This document shows, piece after piece, positions 6,411 through 7,782 of a DNA stretch of 7,782 nt. Each line of letters begins with the position of its first letter. Positions within the stretch are counted from its first letter, which is position 1. The notes beneath the pieces were generated by a model that worked only from the letters and a program-made list of their open reading frames with translations, did not search any database and was not told the DNA's origin. The translations under genes and the position numbers were made by a program. Source of the stretch: an uncultured Acidimicrobiia bacterium. Lineage in GTDB: Bacteria; Actinomycetota; Acidimicrobiia; Spongiisociales; JAENVV01. The DNA lies in assembly GCA_905480085.1 (NCBI GenBank), contig CAJQPD010000168.1, positions 1-7,782 of the forward strand. The letters run 5' to 3'.

Positions 6411-6464
6411 CGCCCGTCGGCGCGAGATGTCAACAGTTGCTGCTGCCCACCACATCCTCATCAA

Positions 6465-6481
6465 GTCCCACGATGCGGGAC
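6465..6481. promoter_or_regulatory. candidate IclR-type operator (imperfect palindrome)
   Basis: GTCCC-ACGATGC-GGGAC has perfect 5-bp arms (6465-6469 and 6477-6481) and one further symmetric pair (C6471/G6475), so 12 of 16 non-central bases are symmetric around A6473. Its length and GC-rich TCC...GGA form resemble operators of some IclR-family regulators. It lies in the 122-bp gap shared by the IclR gene and the divergent MFS gene, 7 bp upstream of a candidate -10 for the regulator, so binding there would block that promoter. The site is inferred from position and symmetry only. Confidence 0.4.
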
Positions 6482-6488
6482 GGTCCTG

Positions 6489-6494
6489 TATGGT
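6489..6494 (+). promoter_or_regulatory. candidate -10 element of the IclR-family gene
   Basis: TATGGT matches 4 of 6 bases of TATAAT and fits TANNNT. It would start a transcript near 6501 with a leader of about 20 nt holding GGAG at 6508-6511 (10 nt from the ATG) and GGGAG at 6514-6518 (3 nt). The matching -35 position falls inside the candidate operator and has no clear consensus, as is common for regulated promoters. Confidence 0.35.
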
Positions 6495-6521
6495 GACGCA
6501 AGCACCCGGAGCTGGGAGCCA

Positions 6522-7274
6522 ATGTCCAACGTACAATCGATCGAACGAGCGTTTCTACTACTTGAGGTTCTCGCCTCGGATCCGGTAGGCGTATCCGAAC
6601 TTGCGGCCCGATCTGGCCTGCCAAAAAGTACCGTCGCCCGACTCATAAGCACCCTTGAGTCGCTGGGCGCCGTCGAGAGGTCCAACGAAGGGCTGCTTAC
6701 CGTCGGGACGAAGATTTCGGAACTGACCGGCAGCACATCGAGTGGACCGGACCTGATCGCCCGGGTTCGACCGCATCTCATCTCGCTCTCACGCGAGGTC
6801 GACGAGGATGCCGGCCTATCGGTTCCTGACGGGTACATGGTCCACTACATCAATCAGGCCGACGCGGACAACCCGGTGCAGATTCGCGATTGGACGGGCG
6901 AACTCGTCCCCATGCATTGCGTCCCGTCCGGATTGGTCCTACTGGCGAGCTGGCCGTCCGAGCGGCTCGACCGATTCCTAGCCCGACCGCTGACGAGATT
7001 CACCCCCAATACCGTGATCGACCCTGAATCGATCCGTCAACGGTTGGCGCAGATTCGCGCTGATGGTTATAGCTGGGTGTACGAGGAATTCGCCGAGGGA
7101 ATCAACTCCGTGGCGGCTCCGGTCTACGACCGGGACCAGAGGCCAGTGGCCGCCATTCACGTCCATGGGCCGGCCTACCGCTTTCCATCCCCTGAACAAG
7201 CGGTCGAAATCGCCGAGCTCGTCAAAGCCAAAGCGACTCAAGTCTCCACAGACCTGGCCCTCCTGGGCGGTTAG
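6522..7274 (+). CDS. IclR-family transcriptional regulator
   Basis: The product is a 250-residue regulator of full family length. Residues 4-58 form the winged helix-turn-helix (QSIERAFLLLEVL, then VSELAARSGLPKSTVARLISTLESLG, first part 24-42). Residues from about 75 form the ligand-binding domain, with the typical blocks GELVPMHCVPSGLVLLA (126-142), GYSWVYEEFAEGINSVAAPV (182-201) and PVAAIHVHGPAYRFP (208-222). Such proteins bind short palindromes as dimers and respond to small metabolites, acting as repressors or activators. The start is placed at ATG 6522 because conserved IclR sequence begins there; the frame is open further upstream to 6342, but that part overlaps the divergent MFS gene and has no IclR similarity. 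The neighbouring MFS gene is the likely target. The effector is unknown. The stop shares TTAG (7271-7274) with the opposing gene. Confidence 0.95.
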   Translation: MSNVQSIERAFLLLEVLASDPVGVSELAARSGLPKSTVARLISTLESLGAVERSNEGLLTVGTKISELTGSTSSGPDLIARVRPHLISLSREVDEDAGLSVPDGYMVHYINQADADNPVQIRDWTGELVPMHCVPSGLVLLASWPSERLDRFLARPLTRFTPNTVIDPESIRQRLAQIRADGYSWVYEEFAEGINSVAAPVYDRDQRPVAAIHVHGPAYRFPSPEQAVEIAELVKAKATQVSTDLALLGG

Positions 7275-7782
7275 CTGTCGTTTCCGGTCGGGCGCTTGCG
7301 GAGGAACGGCGTCCAGCTGCCAACCGTCACTCGTCCATACCCTGAGACAGGAGCTGTGCGGTTGGGAACGGATCTCGTAAAGATCCGCCACAACGCGTAC
7401 ACGGCTACCGGAAGGTAGTAGAGAGCATTCGTCAGGAAGAAGCCAGTCGGACCGAACCGGTCCATGACTATCGCCGTGACGATGGGTCCGATAACGGCGC
7501 CGAGTCCGAAAACGAACATGAACGCGGCCGCCGCGCCGAGCATCTGCTCGCGATCAAGCACATCATTGATGTGCGAAATCGAAAGGGAGTACATTGGATA
7601 GAGGATCCCACCGAACAGAAACACGCACAGATACATGAGTCCGCTTCCGGGTGTGAGAGTCGCAGCCACCGACATCAGGATGACCCCGGTGAGTGCGCAG
7701 CCGAAAATGACCCTTCGGCGCGGGACGGCATCGGACAGGTGGCCGATCGGGAGCTGGAAAACGATCCCTCCGATAACGCTGG
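7271..7782 (-). CDS. MFS transporter, YcaD-like, C-terminal part (5' end outside window)
   Basis: On the minus strand the frame is open from the window edge (first whole codon at 7780) to TAA at 7271-7273, giving 169 residues. An internal ATG at 7675 is not the true start, because matching protein sequence continues upstream. The fragment begins with QLPIGHLSDAVPRRRV, a loop motif with the G-x-L-S-D-x-x-x-R-R pattern found between segments 8 and 9 in the YcaD-like group. It continues with FLFGGILYPMYSLSISHIND and LGAAAAFMFVFGLGAVIGP, which also fit that group, and ends in a hydrophilic tail of about 30 residues. About four to five transmembrane segments are visible. No frameshift is seen. The gene converges on the IclR gene with a 4-bp stop overlap, so it is less likely to be the regulator's direct target than the divergent MFS gene. 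The substrate is unknown. Confidence 0.88.
   Translation of the reverse strand, partial: SVIGGIVFQLPIGHLSDAVPRRRVIFGCALTGVILMSVAATLTPGSGLMYLCVFLFGGILYPMYSLSISHINDVLDREQMLGAAAAFMFVFGLGAVIGPIVTAIVMDRFGPTGFFLTNALYYLPVAVYALWRIFTRSVPNRTAPVSGYGRVTVGSWTPFLRKRPTGNDS
7369..7387. terminator. candidate hairpin inside the partial MFS gene, downstream of the IclR stop
   Basis: CGGATCT (7369-7375) and AGATCCG (7381-7387) form a perfect 7-bp stem with loop CGTAA, about 95 bp beyond the IclR stop. It could slow or end transcription from the IclR gene inside the opposing gene, but no T-tract follows. A 7-bp perfect repeat with a short loop is expected once or twice by chance in this window, so confidence is low. 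Confidence 0.15.

Noticed and set aside
6429..6434. Perfect TTGACA -35 on the minus strand before the MFS gene.
   Set aside because: The hexamer 17 nt downstream is the AGGAG ribosome site, not a -10, and the nearest TANNNT is 24 nt away. A promoter here is not supported.
6431..6439. Short palindrome CAACAGTTG in the IclR/MFS gap as a second operator.
   Set aside because: It has only 4-bp arms with no extension, so it is expected by chance.
6342..6521. In-frame N-terminal extension of the IclR protein.
   Set aside because: It overlaps the divergent MFS start region, has no family similarity, and conserved IclR sequence begins right after the ATG at 6522, which has its own ribosome site.
6545..6558. 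A second SOS-box-like sequence, CGAAC-GAGC-GTTTC, just after the IclR start codon.
   Set aside because: It fits the loose Bacillus form but lacks the full GTTCG half. It encodes the conserved IclR residues SIERAF, so protein constraint explains it. It also lies inside the coding region, away from a promoter.

Overview
This window looks like chromosomal DNA from a GC-rich actinobacterium-like organism. That placement is an inference from four things: base composition, a LexA box of the actinobacterial/Gram-positive type (CGAAC-N4-GTTCG), a luciferase-like oxidoreductase, and an IclR regulator next to drug-type transporters. No rRNA, tRNA, CRISPR array, transposase or integration site is visible. 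Nine protein genes fill almost all of it, no intergenic gap exceeds about 150 bp, and all three convergent gene pairs overlap at their stop codons.

Layout. (1) 1-570 (+): C-terminal part of an exporter-type ABC ATPase cut by the window edge. (2) 567-1565 (-): a luciferase-like (LLM class) flavin/F420 oxidoreductase, ending tail to tail with gene 1. (3) 1566-1710: a divergent regulatory region carrying a near-consensus SOS (LexA) box. (4) 1711-2634 (+): a DnaB C-terminal-domain-like P-loop protein that lacks the Walker A lysine and the catalytic glutamate. (5) 2679-5172 (+): a three-gene ABC-2 export operon of NodI/NodJ-DrrA/DrrB type, with one ATPase and two different permeases joined by ATGA start/stop overlaps. 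(6) 5158-6399 (-): an MFS exporter of the MFS_3/DHA3 type. (7) 6400-6521: a divergent promoter region with an imperfect 17-bp palindrome. (8) 6522-7274 (+): an IclR-family regulator. (9) 7271-7782 (-): C-terminal part of a second MFS protein, of YcaD-like type, cut by the window edge.

How the genes may work together. Two likely regulatory units can be read from the DNA. The first is a DNA-damage (LexA) switch in front of the pseudo-DnaB gene, possibly reading through a 44-bp gap into the ABC-2 exporter. The second is an IclR regulator and a divergent MFS exporter sharing a 122-bp intergenic region with a candidate operator. The most unusual item is the first: an SOS box in front of a helicase-fold protein whose own ATPase site appears dead while its arginine-finger segment is kept. 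The other genes are ordinary transporter, oxidoreductase and regulator families.
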